Shown here: positions 48,468 through 63,400 of the stretch, in pieces | How positions within the stretch are numbered: position 1 is the stretch's first letter | Layout of the letters: every line of letters starts with the position of its first letter | From: Beta vulgaris subsp. vulgaris | Taxonomy: Eukaryota; Streptophyta; Magnoliopsida; Caryophyllales; Amaranthaceae | Direction of reading: 5' to 3' | DNA length: 64,000 nt | NCBI RefSeq assembly: GCF_026745355.1 | Contig: NC_079203.1 | Coordinates: forward strand, 4,769,362 to 4,833,361 | Program-made: the position numbers and the translations under genes | The notes under the pieces: generated by a model | What the model was told of the DNA's origin: nothing | The model's input: only the letters and a program-made list of their open reading frames with translations | The model's database searches: none

Positions 48468-51400
48468 TCACGTTCTGCTTCTATCAGTGAGCTTGTGAAC
48501 TTCCCTTTTGAGGTTTTGCAGATATGGAAACATTAACTCAGCATGCCTCCCATAATAGTTTGAGAATATGGTATCCATCTGATTTACAGTATCTGCAGCA
48601 GCAGCATTACCTAACGCTAGCTGAAGAGACGAAAGCTTTATGAGATTTACAGTATCTGCAGCAGCAGCATTACCTAACGCTAGCTGAAGAGACGAAAGCT
48701 TTATGAGCTCATTCCCTAGAGCAATGTGACCAGGACTGTAAAGCTTCTTAAGAATCTGCTGGCAGCAAAGCATTGAGGTTTAGGCTGTATTAAAGTCAGG
48801 AGCAGCGGTGATTGAGCAAAACTTACACAATAAGTTTGAGTTCAGAAGATCTTCAGAACAGTGGAGGGAAATGAATACTCCCTCTATTAACAAATGTGGT
48901 CCCGTTGGAACTAATTTATGTCAGTTAAAGTGTCAAACTTTGCATAGTTTGACACACAGAAGTCAAACCCAAACTACTATTTGTGGATGGAGAGCATAGT
49001 CATACACCACGAATTGTGGAGAAGAGACACAACAAAACACTTGATTTTTCGTTCGTTCCAATTCTTTTTTTTCTCCTCTATGGTCCAAGACTCAGCCTTT
49101 ACTTTGCATACAATGTGGAAAAAAATTTCCTACGACACAATACTTCACGAGGCATTTGGAAAATTTTCAGTTGCTTAATTTTTTTAGTCTTAAAAATGGA
49201 AAAGACAGACATGCATTCAATCGGCAGTCGTACATAGATGACCATATAATGGAAGAATGTTGAGATATGCCATAATAAGTTTACTTTCAAGGAAAGAGTA
49301 TTTGAAACTCTCTTGGTTACACTTTATTAAACCAATACCAACGTCAACATCAATTTTAGTCCTAGTCTATACCCCATGTGCAGATATGTGCTACTAGGGG
49401 TGAAAGTTCGGTGTGCGGTTTGGGTTAGGGCCTAATCCAATCCGATCCGAATAAAATTTGGATTTCATTCAATCCGAATCCAAACCAATTAGGGTTTAAA
49501 TCCGATCCAATCCAATCCGAAACTTCATACTCTAGATTGGATCCGATCCGATTTTTTTAAAACTCTAGTTTTTCGATGAAATAGATTAAGCACAACAGCA
49601 GCCTAGTAGATTTAGGAAATGAAGAATTAAGTGCAGTTAGTGTTTTAGGGGAAGGATTGAAGTGCTATGTGTATTGGGCTATGGAGTAGGTTTTTTCATA
49701 ATAAAAAATCAGTTAAGCACTCAAGCCCAATCCAGATACATAATACAAGGCATATTACCATTCGGTTATATTGGATTTTGGATCCAATTATCCTCAATCC
49801 GATCCGATCCGAAAATCCAATTTTTCAAAAAATCTAAATCCGAATCCAATCCGAGTTCGAATCCGATCCGAATTACTAATTCGGATTAGATTGGATTTTG
49901 GATTTTATACGAATAACTTTCACCCCTATGCGCTACCATGGCAGATTCCAAAGGAGGGGGGGAGGGAGTTAAGGTGTACATAGTTTTACCCCTGTGATGA
50001 CATATTAGTTTTGATCCTTTAACACAGAAAGCAACGGCCTCAGAGGGCAAAGCCCAATTCCATTTTTGTGGGCCAAGTAGAAATGGACTTTCTGGTACTA
50101 CATACAGGCTCGGCCTTAGCTTTCCAGGGGCCGGTGCACTTAATAGGACCAACCCTCCTTGCCAACTGACTTTGCAATATTTATGCTCGTCAACTTCAAG
50201 TTTATTAAAAAATGTTAGCATATCATCTCGAGGATTCAGTTAGCTACTGACTTGACCCACTTGCTAATGCTAACAAAATTAGAAATGCAAACAAGAAAGC
50301 ATCCTTGATTGCAACCATGAAGAAAAGAACAAGTTCTAATTAAATGTCTGGCAAGAAACGAGAGGTAAGAAGAAAAATTCATGTTAATAAAAACAGTACG
50401 GACATTCATTTCAAACATAACTCTTTCTAATTATTGGAGAATTTAAAGAAGCCAGGCAGTCTGGCTGAAATTATTCTAAGGATGCTTTTACTCGTCCACT
50501 AATCTTAGGAGCCGCGCCAGATTCCGTCTACATCTTTTAGAGAAGAAAAACTTGTTCAATTTAGTGTTTTAGTGGGTCAACTGAGCCAGGTTCAACAGGT
50601 GGTCCAATCTACGATCAGCACTATGCAATATGCAGACATGTATCAGATGCATCATCACATTATCTCTTTGCTTGAAGTTATGCAGATGTACCTTTTATAA
50701 TTAACGAGAGGATTTCCTCCCATCCCTCAAGGAAAAAAAGAAAGACAAAACACTGAGCAACTTCCATTGGGCTTTTTTGGTATTCCATGTTGTAACTGTA
50801 GTTATCCTTCCATCTATCTTCATTGACATTTGATAGTCTTCCTTTTAGATTTTATCAAAATAATTAATTTTATGCTTTGAATATTTCTTTTGACATAATT
50901 TTAAGCATAACATCAGGTATGTAAATAATTAATACATTTATTTTAATTATTGTGCTATGTGTTTTCTAATACTATGAATGCATAGTGCACATTTTTAACC
51001 TCGAGAATAATCCTTATATGAGACCATGAAAACACTTTGTTATAAACCTTTTTAACCAATATATAGTCCATTTTGGCTAAATTATAACCAATTTTTCCTA
51101 GCCGAGCCAATTTTCCAAAAGGATTATATTTTCAGGAAAAAGGATTATGATATTATGTTAAAAATGGATTAAAATTTCACTAAAATGGATTATAGTTCCC
51201 CTGTTCTCATGTGCACATATAAAAAGCGTTCTTATGTGAGATTTATTCCATATTTGGAGGACACAGAAAAACTATGATAATTTATGGTTTGAATGGGTTC
51301 CATAACGTGGGCAAGGGGAGGGCAATGAAGCATAGGAGAGGTCAATGTGAAAAGTGGGTAGAAAAAAAGGAAAGACAGATTATTCAGCAGCAAAATGTAA

Positions 51401-54400
51401 TTTCTCCCCAAGGTTTGAAGGTACAGGTTTTTGTCAGTGAAAATAAGACCTTTTCTTCATAATGAAGGGTCGAGTTGTAATAATTCAATTTCCTGATTCA
51501 GGCATTAGAATATACCATCCATTTACATTTACTACTGGTCACACCAGGAAATGTTTTGAGAGAAACCCAAGTGGAATGAGGGTCAGACAAAGTGACATTG
51601 GATTGGAGTATTACTTCTCCGCACAAGGGAAGGGGTGAGAAGAATACATGTAATGACGTTCGTGGCATCAAATGTGCGCAACAAATTACCAAATGCCTGT
51701 CTACCAAGATATTCACAATCATTTGACAAGAATATATTCAGTTAAGTCAGAAACTGACTGGATTTGAACCATAAAAAAAAAAAAAAAAAAAAATACAGAA
51801 AACCAGATAACTATTGTCAGGCTACACATTGACCATAGATACATAGTAAAATCTGCAAGAGTATTACCTCAGACAGAAGTGGGGAATTAAGAGAAGGGAA
51901 TAATGTCCAGTCAGATATGAAAAAACAGAGACATAGCATGATAAGGCAAGATTACCTCAACGGATACTGTACAGTGGTCAATTGCCTGTTGCAGCTCCCC
52001 GACTGAACAAAACGCTTCAGCTAGAATATCCTCTGCCTACATATAAATGTCATATGGATCAAGCATGACTTCAGATTCTATTCTAATTTCAGCAAGCAAA
52101 GTGCCAATTTATCAGCAAATATCCTTACTGCACAAATAAGAGTGACGGGGTGATTGGTTAAAGGGTTTCGAGAAAGGGAAAGGAAATCAAAAACCCTTGT
52201 TCCTCTTAGATGGAGTTTGGTTATTGTTTTTTTTTTTCCAATACCCTTTCCCCTTTTCCATTTTAGAATTACCCCAAACCAGTCTACTTTGGATCCCCAC
52301 CCCCAAGAGTTTTCAAAAACCCCCAAACTCCTCTAGACCATTACCATTGTTGAACAACATTGACCTCCAATATAAATCACTATCCTAACCCAACCCACCA
52401 AAAGATCTACCCACCACCTCCACCGTCCCCCACCAACAAGAGTTGCCAGAAGACCCCAGCAGTGCACCCTAAACCACCGCAAGAGATGTCCCACATTAGG
52501 TTGTATCTTACCTTTGCAAGTTTCTTGTTATATGAATGAAGTGATGATTTCAGATCTTTAAGAGAACTCAAAGCATTTGAGAGGAGACCAGCATAAACCT
52601 GCTTTGAAATAACAGCTTCCTGCAAACTAAAAACTCACAACCCCAAAGATAGCAGTTCAAAAAGTGCATGTATCGTAAATTTGTTGTGTTACACACGTCA
52701 TTTCCTTTTCAAATCTTAAGGTTGTACCTTCGTATATATCTATCAGATTCATCAGCAGTTACATGCAGAGACTTCAGATCATTAACGGAACCACATCTTA
52801 GGCAACATCCAGACTGAACCTCAGGGCAGTGATTACTATGTTCGAACATGAGACAAGCAATCTTCTTTATCTCATCGTTCATCAACTTATCCACCTTCAA
52901 AGAGAGGTCAAACAAAAAAAATTAGTAATTCATAGAAAAATAGTATGTAGCATGGTCCGGTAAATAGCTAATCGTAGAAAGTGATGGCAAAATTCCCTGA
53001 GAAGTGAAATTTAATATGCATTTGTAATTTCATCCATAAGATTTCAAAATTGTGTGTTCCTCTCACACATCCTTGAAAGAGGTTCCGCAAAACTGTGAAC
53101 AAACTGAAACTACAGGATTTCCTACATATTTGGGCAGAATTATAAACATAATGGTTAGTTATTGGGATGATGCACAAATACTAGGTAGATCCTCTATATA
53201 CCATTCTGTGTCTCACTGTATGTCATGTCCCATTATATTTGGTTGTGCCACAATGTCCACATTCGCCAAAAACATTGGCTGATTGATTTCAAGTTGGTGA
53301 ACTATAAAAAGGCGAAAGGAGGTGAGACACAAGATGGAACATAGAAAGGGACATATATCCAAACTTATTTGACACTTTTTCTGTCCCCCAGTTTCCAAGA
53401 ACCACCATTAGAAAGCTACAGCAAACGAATGACATCTAGAATACCAAAATTTTCGTTCCTCTTTGTATAATTAAATAGTTATCAAATGAGCAGAACAGGA
53501 TATATATAGTTGAACACTGCCTCTGGTTCCTATCGAAGGATATTTTGACTCAGAGCCTGAATGGTAACAAGTTGACAATTATCCTTATTGTAATCTACAA
53601 TAAAGGACACAATGAATCTGAGATAAAATATCAGATAAGTGACCTAAACTTCCATAAATCTTCAATAATACAAGATTACAGTCCATGTGCTGAGGTCATT
53701 CCTACTCCCATCCATGGTAGCATGTGTAGGTACCAATTGTAACTTGAAGCAAAAGAACATGTCCATCATAAAGCGACCACGAATTCTGACAGTCAAATTG
53801 GGTTGGTAAGTGGTACAACAACAGTGCCACATTGAGTTTTACCAAGAAGTCATAACAAGGGAGATGGTCGATCACCTCACTCCTGCAAATGGAAAACTTA
53901 CATGGTAGTCCGATTCTTGAAGCTATCAACTTGTGGAAATCTGAAATACTCGACATAGAAAGACGAGTTGAAGAGCACTATAAGCTAGAAAGTACAAGCA
54001 AATCTGACATAGGTACGAGTACGACGTAGAAATCGAGGTCAGTAAGCTACAATAAATGCTGCAGTCTCTGGGGTCCTAGAGTACAACAGTCAGATGACAC
54101 ATAAAAGGTCCTACGTATTCCACCAAGACAGCAACTAAGTAGTACAAATCCATCTAGGGTACATTCTCGGAGGTCTAGATGCGTGCAGCCTTACCCCTAA
54201 CTGATGTAGTAAAAAGTGAGGTTATTTACCCAAACATAAAGAATTTCCCGAGTTAAGATGTTTTTTAAGAAATAATAGAACAGAGAAGGATTTTTTTTCT
54301 TTTGACTAACAGAAAAAATTAGTAAATGAAAGGTTATTCCTGAGCAGACCCTAATTTCTGAGCTTGTTCCTATATTTTTTGATTAAATTCTCTCTGTCCA

Positions 54401-57400
54401 AATGATTGCTTTGGATATCTTTATGCAAGTCAATATGGTTCCATAACTTTAGGTTAAAATTGCAGACTATCCCAATCTGTTGCTCTTAAATCACAAACAT
54501 AGCAGTAGGCGAAAACCTTTTTCTCCATTTACATGTTCTATCTCATATATATTTGTCTCATTAATTTCATTTTTCAAGAAAGGCGAAATTTAGTGTTCTA
54601 CACTTTATGAACATACCTCTCGTTGATGCTTCATGCTGTGATCTTCAGCTATCACTTGTAAATTAGAGAACTTATGTTTCTCGTACTCAACCATACAGTC
54701 ATCAAGAACCACACCAGAGCAATTCATTTTAGCACAGCGGAATGCATTGAAGACAAGATCTGGAAGATTAACACTATCACAACCACTACATTGACATTTA
54801 AAGGAATAATTATCTTGTAGAAATTGTTGTCGGTTTCTGTAATCCCATTGGCCCACCTGCAAACACATTAGGATGTTGCAAATGTTACAGTCAGTTATTA
54901 TGAAGAGAATACTCTAAGCACAAATAAAGCAAAGAAACCCCAAGAAAGCTTCAGAGTTCAGACACAATTATTTGCAGCTAACTTCAAAAGAATCAAGAAC
55001 CTTGAGTTGCTAGGACAGTCGACCAATAAACAAAGCATAATGACTACATCCAGTGTTAACATATTTCAGAGAACGAGGAATGTCGTACCTGTGGGCCATA
55101 AGACATCTCCAATGGACACCCAGTGAGCACAAATTCTGTGGCTCTTATCAGAAGTGAACGAGAAATAAAATATGCATGGATATTTGGCATGCAGGAGTGG
55201 TTAAAAAGACTGCCAGATAAGTATATTGCTTGTCCAACTCTCACCTAAGATAAAAGAACAAAAAGCAGAGCTAAATTAATATCAATTTGTCAGGTTATAC
55301 ATAAAATTCTACCAACTCTACAAAACAGAAGAGATGAGGGAGGACCATTATACAATAAAAATGTATATACAAAGCAGATTAATCACAGGTATTGGTTGCT
55401 CTGTTAGTCTGTTCTCTTGCCAACCTTTCCTCCTTAAGTCCCCAAATATCCCCCGTCTCCTAAATAAAGAAAAAAAAGGAAAAAGGGAATTCACAGAAAA
55501 CAGTCAAATTTGCACGTGTCAAACACACTCAAGTTTGAGTATGTATTGATTAATGATCAAGACCATAAGCCTGACTTTGGACTTAGAAGCTGGAATATCT
55601 ATTTTTCTGGCATGAACTCCAAGTGGAATCAAAAGATGTTGCATAAAAGAATATTTGGCACATGGAGATAAAAGGCAGGGCAATTATCTGTAGACTTGTA
55701 TGCATTCCCCATCAATTACACGAACCCAAAAAAATTAATTCCTCTCCCCCCCCCCCCCTGTAATAGTTTTGGACTTGCCACAGGTATCACAAACTTTAAT
55801 GTTGGAATCATATACAGAATAACATGTCTAATATAGAAGCATTATTCTCAAGACATACAAACGGGTTAAAACACCCAACCTGCTCAAGATTGCTTGTCAA
55901 AGTATCTCCAGGCAAAGACAGATTTTCTGAATGATTTACTGGATGGCACATATCAGCATATTTCATACGAACAATTGCCATGGAATTGACCTTTATTTGG
56001 GAGATAAGGATGATAACCTGCATCCACAAACAACACCAGCATTTAAAAACAGAGGTGGCACCAATTAGTATTACAAGTCTTTCTCATGGTCTGTCTGCTT
56101 TGTGATACAACTGCTACGAACTTAGACAAAGAGAAGCATGATTCAATTACAAATTGTGACCTACGTAGGTACCTACTGTTGTCTCAGTCCCATGTGAGGG
56201 CCTGACGATTCTAGAGGATTAATTTAGAGGTCACAGGTCAATAAGAAGTGCTCATGCTGTTCACAACCTGTAGACACTTCATAAATATTGCATTAGTGAC
56301 TCATAGTCTTCTAACCGTTGCATCTAGCCACAACTAACTCACATTTGTCGAAACTAATGCCAAAATCAGACATTAGAAGCCCAAAAACAAGCCCAGTACT
56401 ATACAACATGCTTGTAGTACACCAAATGTTAAGAGAAAGAAGATTTATGACTCGCTTATATGCATTTAGACCATTTTTGAGCTCATATGGTTCATGCATT
56501 CCATAGTTCAATTCATGCACTTTACAAAGATGGATAGCTCGTTTAGCAAGGTTTCCAAGAATATATTATGAGTTCAATTTAGATAAAAAATATGGAAGAT
56601 ATGAGGTTCTTTCAATTTTCAACAACTTGTGAAAAAAAGAGACACCTTATACTGTTTGGGCCATATTTCTTACTTATGCCAATTGTGCAAGGCCAATCGG
56701 ATAGGAAAGTAAACATTTGGCTCTCCAGCAATATACTATAGGCCCAAACAAAGCTGTGGATCAGAAGTTATTAGTGTTCAAAGTTGACATATGAGGGTAG
56801 GCCTGATCCTTCATTTCTTTAAGGCAGCAGGCTTGAATCCTGGGATGACCATTTGTGCGACCCCTTAAACCCTTATATTCTCCTCTTTCCAAATACTATA
56901 AAGTTACCCCTCACCTCCATACCTTATACAGATCATCGTTTGTATCTCTCTGAACTCTACAATTCTCACACAAACCCTATGAAACTCTCTAAAGGCGATA
57001 TATCACTTAATCTTTAATCCTTCTTTTCTTTATATATCACTTTATTTGATTATCACAGTTTGCGATATACAAGCACTTGAAAGATGTTGGCTATGTTTTT
57101 ATGAGAGTTGTAAGATAAATTGGCGTCACTGTCCATTATAGTAAAAGGATGTTTCCATTTGTGAAGTCTAAAAATTTCTTCTCCACCCTTCGTTCCCTTT
57201 CCTTAACAGGAGTTAAGTCCATGAAGGTTACCTGGTGAGTGGTGATAACATGAAATTCGATAACAATACTAAAAGGTGTTAATGCTAAATTTTAGTGAGA
57301 CATATATGTTTCTCATAATTCTAGCTAAATTCAAAATTAAATAACCAAGCAACCGCATGATACTTGTACAGATTTATATGCATATGCATAATTTTTTTGC

Positions 57401-60400
57401 AGCTTCAGTCTTTTTTTTGGCGAGGGAGAGGGGGGGGGGGGTCCTCCAAGGAAGGAAAGAGACAAACCTTTGCAAAAATAGCTCCACGCAGCTCTAATCC
57501 AGTTCTAGACGAAGAGTGAAGACAGTAAAGTAGCACGATTGAGTATACATGCAACTCCACTTTGCTTTCTGGAGGGAGATGTACATAGTTATGAGAAAGA
57601 TCCTGTTCAAAAGATGAGATGCCATCACATGCCATACCCTTTCTTGTGCAAATTTAATAAGTATGAACAAAAGCCAAAGACCTATATACCCAAGTCACAT
57701 ACATACCAAATCTTTCGAATTCTCTTTTAGTTCCAGCAACTTCACTAAAATACGACCAGCCAATACCACTTCAGTTGGCAACACAACAGGCCAATTCACA
57801 CCATGACATTCATGTCCATGTTCAGTGAAGAACTCCACGCCTGAATCCAAATGACTTTCTAAAGTCACCTTTGATAAATACTTTTGAAGTTCACCAGAAA
57901 GAATATGTTCAGTTTCTTTGTTTGATAAATAACTCCTAGAAACCTGTCCTCCAGCCTGTAGTTGGCAATGCTCAGAGCAGTACAATGATATTGAACATGA
58001 TGTACAGGGAACACTGTCTTGTGGTAGTTCATTAAAACAGAAATGACAATGTGTATCGCGGAAGCTCTTTGATATGATCTGCAAAATGCTTTAGCATATT
58101 AGATAGTCCCATTATAGTACGAAAAAGCATTAGAAAATCAATTAAGAAAAACACTTTCCCCAAACCATGTACACAGCTTTCCTAATGTATACATATACAA
58201 ACTAGTACCTGTTCTGGAGGGGACATACTTAAATATTCAGTAAACTAAGTGCTCGTCTCATAATGTACGAATAAGCATACACATCTCAGTATAGTTTTGT
58301 TTTTATTAATTCTTTTGTTATCTCATTGCTCCACAATTGTGGATTCTTTACATTTCTTCAGCTCGTCTCATAATAATCATTCATCACATGACTTTTATAC
58401 CAGTATGAGAACAATCCCTTGGTAAGTGTCGAGAAAGAACTTTTATTTCCCTTCGTAAAGAGCTCTTCCAGGAATAATGTACCTAAATTTTTTTTGTAAC
58501 AAAAGGGAACGGAGAAAAAAACATTTAAATATTTTCATTTTTACCTATCAAGATTTAGGCTTCTAGCATAAGAAATTCAAAGTAAATACTTTATTTCATA
58601 CATTTCGGACAGTCACTTCAACTTTCACCCTACTCTCTGCCTCTTGAAGCATTCTATGGTTTACAAAGAGAGCTGAACAAAAACTGAAAGGAAGCAAAAA
58701 GCTGGACAATAGAGATATGACATTTTTTGTGTTTTCAGCAATGATACTAAAAGAGAAATAAAGTAACATGAATGTTTACTCTCCCCCCAAATGCCTGTAA
58801 ATTATTGAAGGGGTGAGGCTGCTTAGTGCATACATTCAACCAATTCCCTTTCTCTTACCCTGTTCAAAGCAGGATCTTCGTTAGAAAAAATCCAGACCTG
58901 GATCCAAATGACTTTCTAAAGATGCAATGAGTCCTTGTTGATGAAGCATGTCATGATTGTGCTACAAAAATGTAACGTGCAACTGATGTCATGATTGTGC
59001 TACAAAAATGTAACGTGCAACTGATGACTTCAATACTTTAATCATGCGCAAGTCTCCAACTGCATGTTATGTTCATTGTTTGTTGTTGCTAGAGAAAAAG
59101 CTAATTGTGGTTTAATATTTGTTGATAAACTTGCACTTTTGTTAAAATCAGTAGGCAGCTCACCTAAATGGAAACAAGTTATATGACAAGACAAGCTCAG
59201 CGTATACGTATGGTAATGCCATTATCTTACATTCTTACTTAAACAGAAAATCAGACAAAATGAGGAGCTTAGGTTGCCTGGGGACACTAATTAGGATCTC
59301 ATATTAGAATGATTTTGAATATGATTAATACTATCTCACAATTCTTGAGTTGTTTGATGCCATTTGAGCTTCTTTAGTGTTAAAAAAAAGCTCAACCAAT
59401 TACACACGGGTTGGTTTGATTTTATTGTATTTTTGTGGCACATTTAATGATAGCGTATGTGATTACAAATGAATTAGAACATAACCTTAAAAAAATAGAT
59501 GAATATATTGTGAATGGACTGACAGTGCTCAATATAACTAAAGAGGAATTTACAAGAGATGGAAGTAATGGATTAGATAACCTACAGAAAGGAAGCTTAA
59601 TAGGATCTAGAAACAACAGATAGAGAATTCCTTACCGCAGCATAAGCCTCTTCCTTGTGAAGTAAAGAAGCTGGAGGCATATCACATAATGACGCCATAC
59701 CCCTACCTTTAGTTGGAGTAGATACACACTGCAGCTTTCCTTGAGGTAGCTCGTCTATGGAAAAAGGAGGTCAAATAACTCAAAAGGTAGCAGAGTAGCC
59801 AACTTGATAAGAGAATAAACAAGCTAGTTTGAAGTTTCCATAATCACACCAGAATATAAGAGAAGCAAAAACTCAAGCACAATATCGGTGACCCAAACAA
59901 AGTATGTTCTACGGCTTCCGCTATATAGTTCATCTTATTTAAAAACAAATTGTTTATTTCAATTAAAATCAAATCAGATTATCTCATTTCAGAATACTTA
60001 TCGAGCTATCTCACAATTCGATGGACAAAATCTTCCTTGTTATTGGAGTTGTTACAATAACGGCTGGAACAATCATCATTACCATCTGCAGATTTCTAGA
60101 GAAGTTCAAATTATATCATATCACCTTATATAAGGTAACTAGAAATAGGTTTAATACAATCCATAATTTTAAAGAGAAAAGAAATAAAATTTACTCTCTG
60201 AAATCCATTTGACTGGCCATGTTTAACTTAGACAGCTCAAAGAAGTGACTATTTTCAGAAGGAGGGGATCCTTCTTTCCTAAGAGTCCACTCAACGATTT
60301 TATTTTTCCTCCCGAAATTCCCCATTATAATAAGGAGACCCAAAACACCCCTAGATATACCAAACAAACTTTTTAAAAGGGGGGGGGGGGGTAAGGGATA

Positions 60401-63400
60401 TCCTCTCCCAAAGTTCCCCTAGTGGAGATTGAACCCTGAACCTAAAGGTTGGAAGGTGTTCTGCTTTCCACTAGGTCAAGCTTAGCTTATTGTAAACAAA
60501 GGCGAAATTACTTACTACCTTTTACATGGCATTTATAGATATGTCTAGCTAATTGCATAATATGATTATAAACCATAACAATCTTTAATTAGCGCAGGTT
60601 GGGAGTGCATAAGTAAGACATCTGGATCATTGGTTAAAATATTTACTTTAAGCTGCAAATCCTTTTGCCTTTTCAATTAACCCACTCCACGGCTCTGTAC
60701 TTTTATTAATAATGTGTCAGCCGGTTTGACCACTTCTCTAGGGCTTTAGACCATCTAGTTTAGCCAAAAACAGGTTGGTCTAACTGGTATTTTCTGCGCC
60801 AGTAGGATGCAGACATAATGTTAGATCTGAGTTATTAGTTCATACATCAGACAGCTGATGTCATCCAGTTTTTCAAACTGCCGCAGATTGCTATTTAGCT
60901 CAAAGCAGCCATGGCCGCACACAGTAGACCGGCCTTCATATACAGAGATGCTTTTGCAAGTGATCAGCATCAATTTAACAGATGGAAGTCAGCCATTTAA
61001 ATTGAGATTATTAAGTAAATAATGCAGGAAAGTCTAAGTCATGGAGATAAAGTAAAATAGCAAATGTAGTTGCTATCATATCAGACAGGGGTGAAATTCT
61101 TTACTAGATACTTCTGACGAAAATTGGTGATGTTGTTTTCACTCCCACAAATTTCTTCTAGTTTGCATCATTCTGTAATCTAATTTCAGTAATACTGGCA
61201 ATTAAGAGTGTCAAGAGTAAAACAAACACATAAAAATGTAGATGGCAATAAATGCCTCACCAATTACAAGCTGCTCTTTCCCAGTGAGCTCTCGAAAGGA
61301 ACTTTCAGTCTTCTTCCGTTCTGCTATTAACTTTAGATCATTTTCTATCTGTCTCTTTCCACCGCAAGTTCCTTCAAAGTCTAAGGCTACCTTTAGATCG
61401 CAAATTGCATCTTCGTAATTTAACAAAGAAGTATTGACCTTGCCTCTTCTGTACCAAGCCTACAGTATATTCAGATACAACTATAATAACTAAATACAGC
61501 CGAGTCCATTTTCGTTAGCACCTTCAAGTCTCATGTGTATGGGTAAGCAAAACCAATAAAAAGAAAAAGGAAAAAACACAAATACAATTCCAGAAATGGT
61601 ACAAGAAGTTCCTTTTATTGGTTAGAGAGCAAAGTGGATCATAGTATAGCACCGTAGTTTGATACCACAAAGAGAAAGAAATGTACATTATTGCGATCAA
61701 TTTCTTCTCATACACTTAGTCTGACTAAATGATGTTGAGCTTTTAGATTGTTAAAATCTAAAGATAATACTATTGCAAAAACCTTGTACTTATTATTTTT
61801 AAGGAACCTACTGTACAGTGTACAATATTGGAAGACTAGTGTGAGAGTTCCAAACAAATAATTTAACGACATTGAAAGATTAAAAGGTTGGGGGCAAACT
61901 GCAACAATCACTTAATAAGTACCCTGCAGTAAGTACAGTCTGCAGAGGTCAAAGAGTACACAATCTTACCCCCTTCTAATCCAGAAGAGGTGATTTTGAA
62001 GAGGCCCGCAATGGGTATGAATTAAAAAGAGAAGAGAGCCAAAAGAGCAGTAGTCATCTGGGGAATTTGGATTAAATCATGGGAGAGCTCTTAATTGCTG
62101 TGCCAACTCATGGTATACTTTCAAGCACATGTCAATACATGAAAGATCCAACAAATACTTAAATAGAAAGATCCTAAACAAAATATTAAGAACACTTTCT
62201 CCAATTATGCTTTTGCCCATTAATTTTAAGATTAAAATAGTGAGGTTCACTAAACCAATACACCACCCATACTATCATAAGTGACTATAGATCTTCAGGG
62301 GAGTTGCAAGAAGCACTAAGTTTATAAAAAAAGTGCTCCTCCACCCAGCGCCCACCTCCCAAAAGCGAACATTATAGTCATGCCACTGCTACATTTGAAA
62401 TTCTGCTTTCTTTGCAATTATACATAGTATTTTCTTATGCATGTTCAGATTATTACAAGATGAGGTTTATATTCTATTTCAAGGGGACCAGACTCAAGGT
62501 TTAGCTCATTGGGATTCAGACATTCGATAAGAATGCATCTCATTCATAACATATTCTCTTGTTTCAAAATTAAGTTAAACTGCCAACCCTATAGTATAAG
62601 ATCTTCCTAGCACCAATTAGCACCAACAAGTTCCAATGCAAGAAATATCTCTCTTTTGGACCATACTCCATGAATTATAGTTCGTGATTTGCATCAAACA
62701 GTGCACAGACAGAAATTCGAGGAAGTAACAAAGAACCTCGTAAGAATTCTTTTAAAATACACTCTAATTAAATTAATCAGTGAATGGCAATTCATTATCA
62801 CAATTCTGAAAAAACGGTAGAGGCAATAAAAAGTGCAAAATTATACATGATGAGCCTTCATATAATGCTTCACTGCTCGTAAGACGAGAAGAAACAAGTT
62901 TCAAGTGAGAGAGAACTATAAAGACAAAGAGACAGTAGAACAAAGGTAATAAATCTGACCTTTGCATATCTTGGACTAATTGAGAGGGCCCGGCTGCAGT
63001 CTCGTAGGGACTCCACCAACAGATTCATTTTCTGGAGATACGATGCAAATGAGCACTTATGTCGATTGCTGGATTGACTATATGTTCAAAGAAATGAAAT
63101 TGTACTATTCCTAAAAGGAAAAGAAAAGAAAAACTAACACAAGCAAAAAAATTCAGTCTTATCCCCACCAGGTTATGAAATTACATTGACCTTTCTCTAT
63201 CAGGTGATTAAGACAATCCTTCTCCCACTTTGATTTACAGTAATAAGTGGTTGAGTTCTAACTATTTCCCTTGACCTCCAACAGAAGAAGATCAAATGGA
63301 GTAGCTACCAGCAAAATAGACAAGTCTTTAATTAGTTTAATACGTTCCATGTAGAGCAAACCTTTCATCCAAGAATGGGATATTAAAAAAAAGAATCCCT

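Noticed and set aside
59435..59623. 62-codon plus-strand frame
   Set aside because: It lies antisense in an intron of the TPR-SET gene, next to exon 59636-59754, with no recognisable family.
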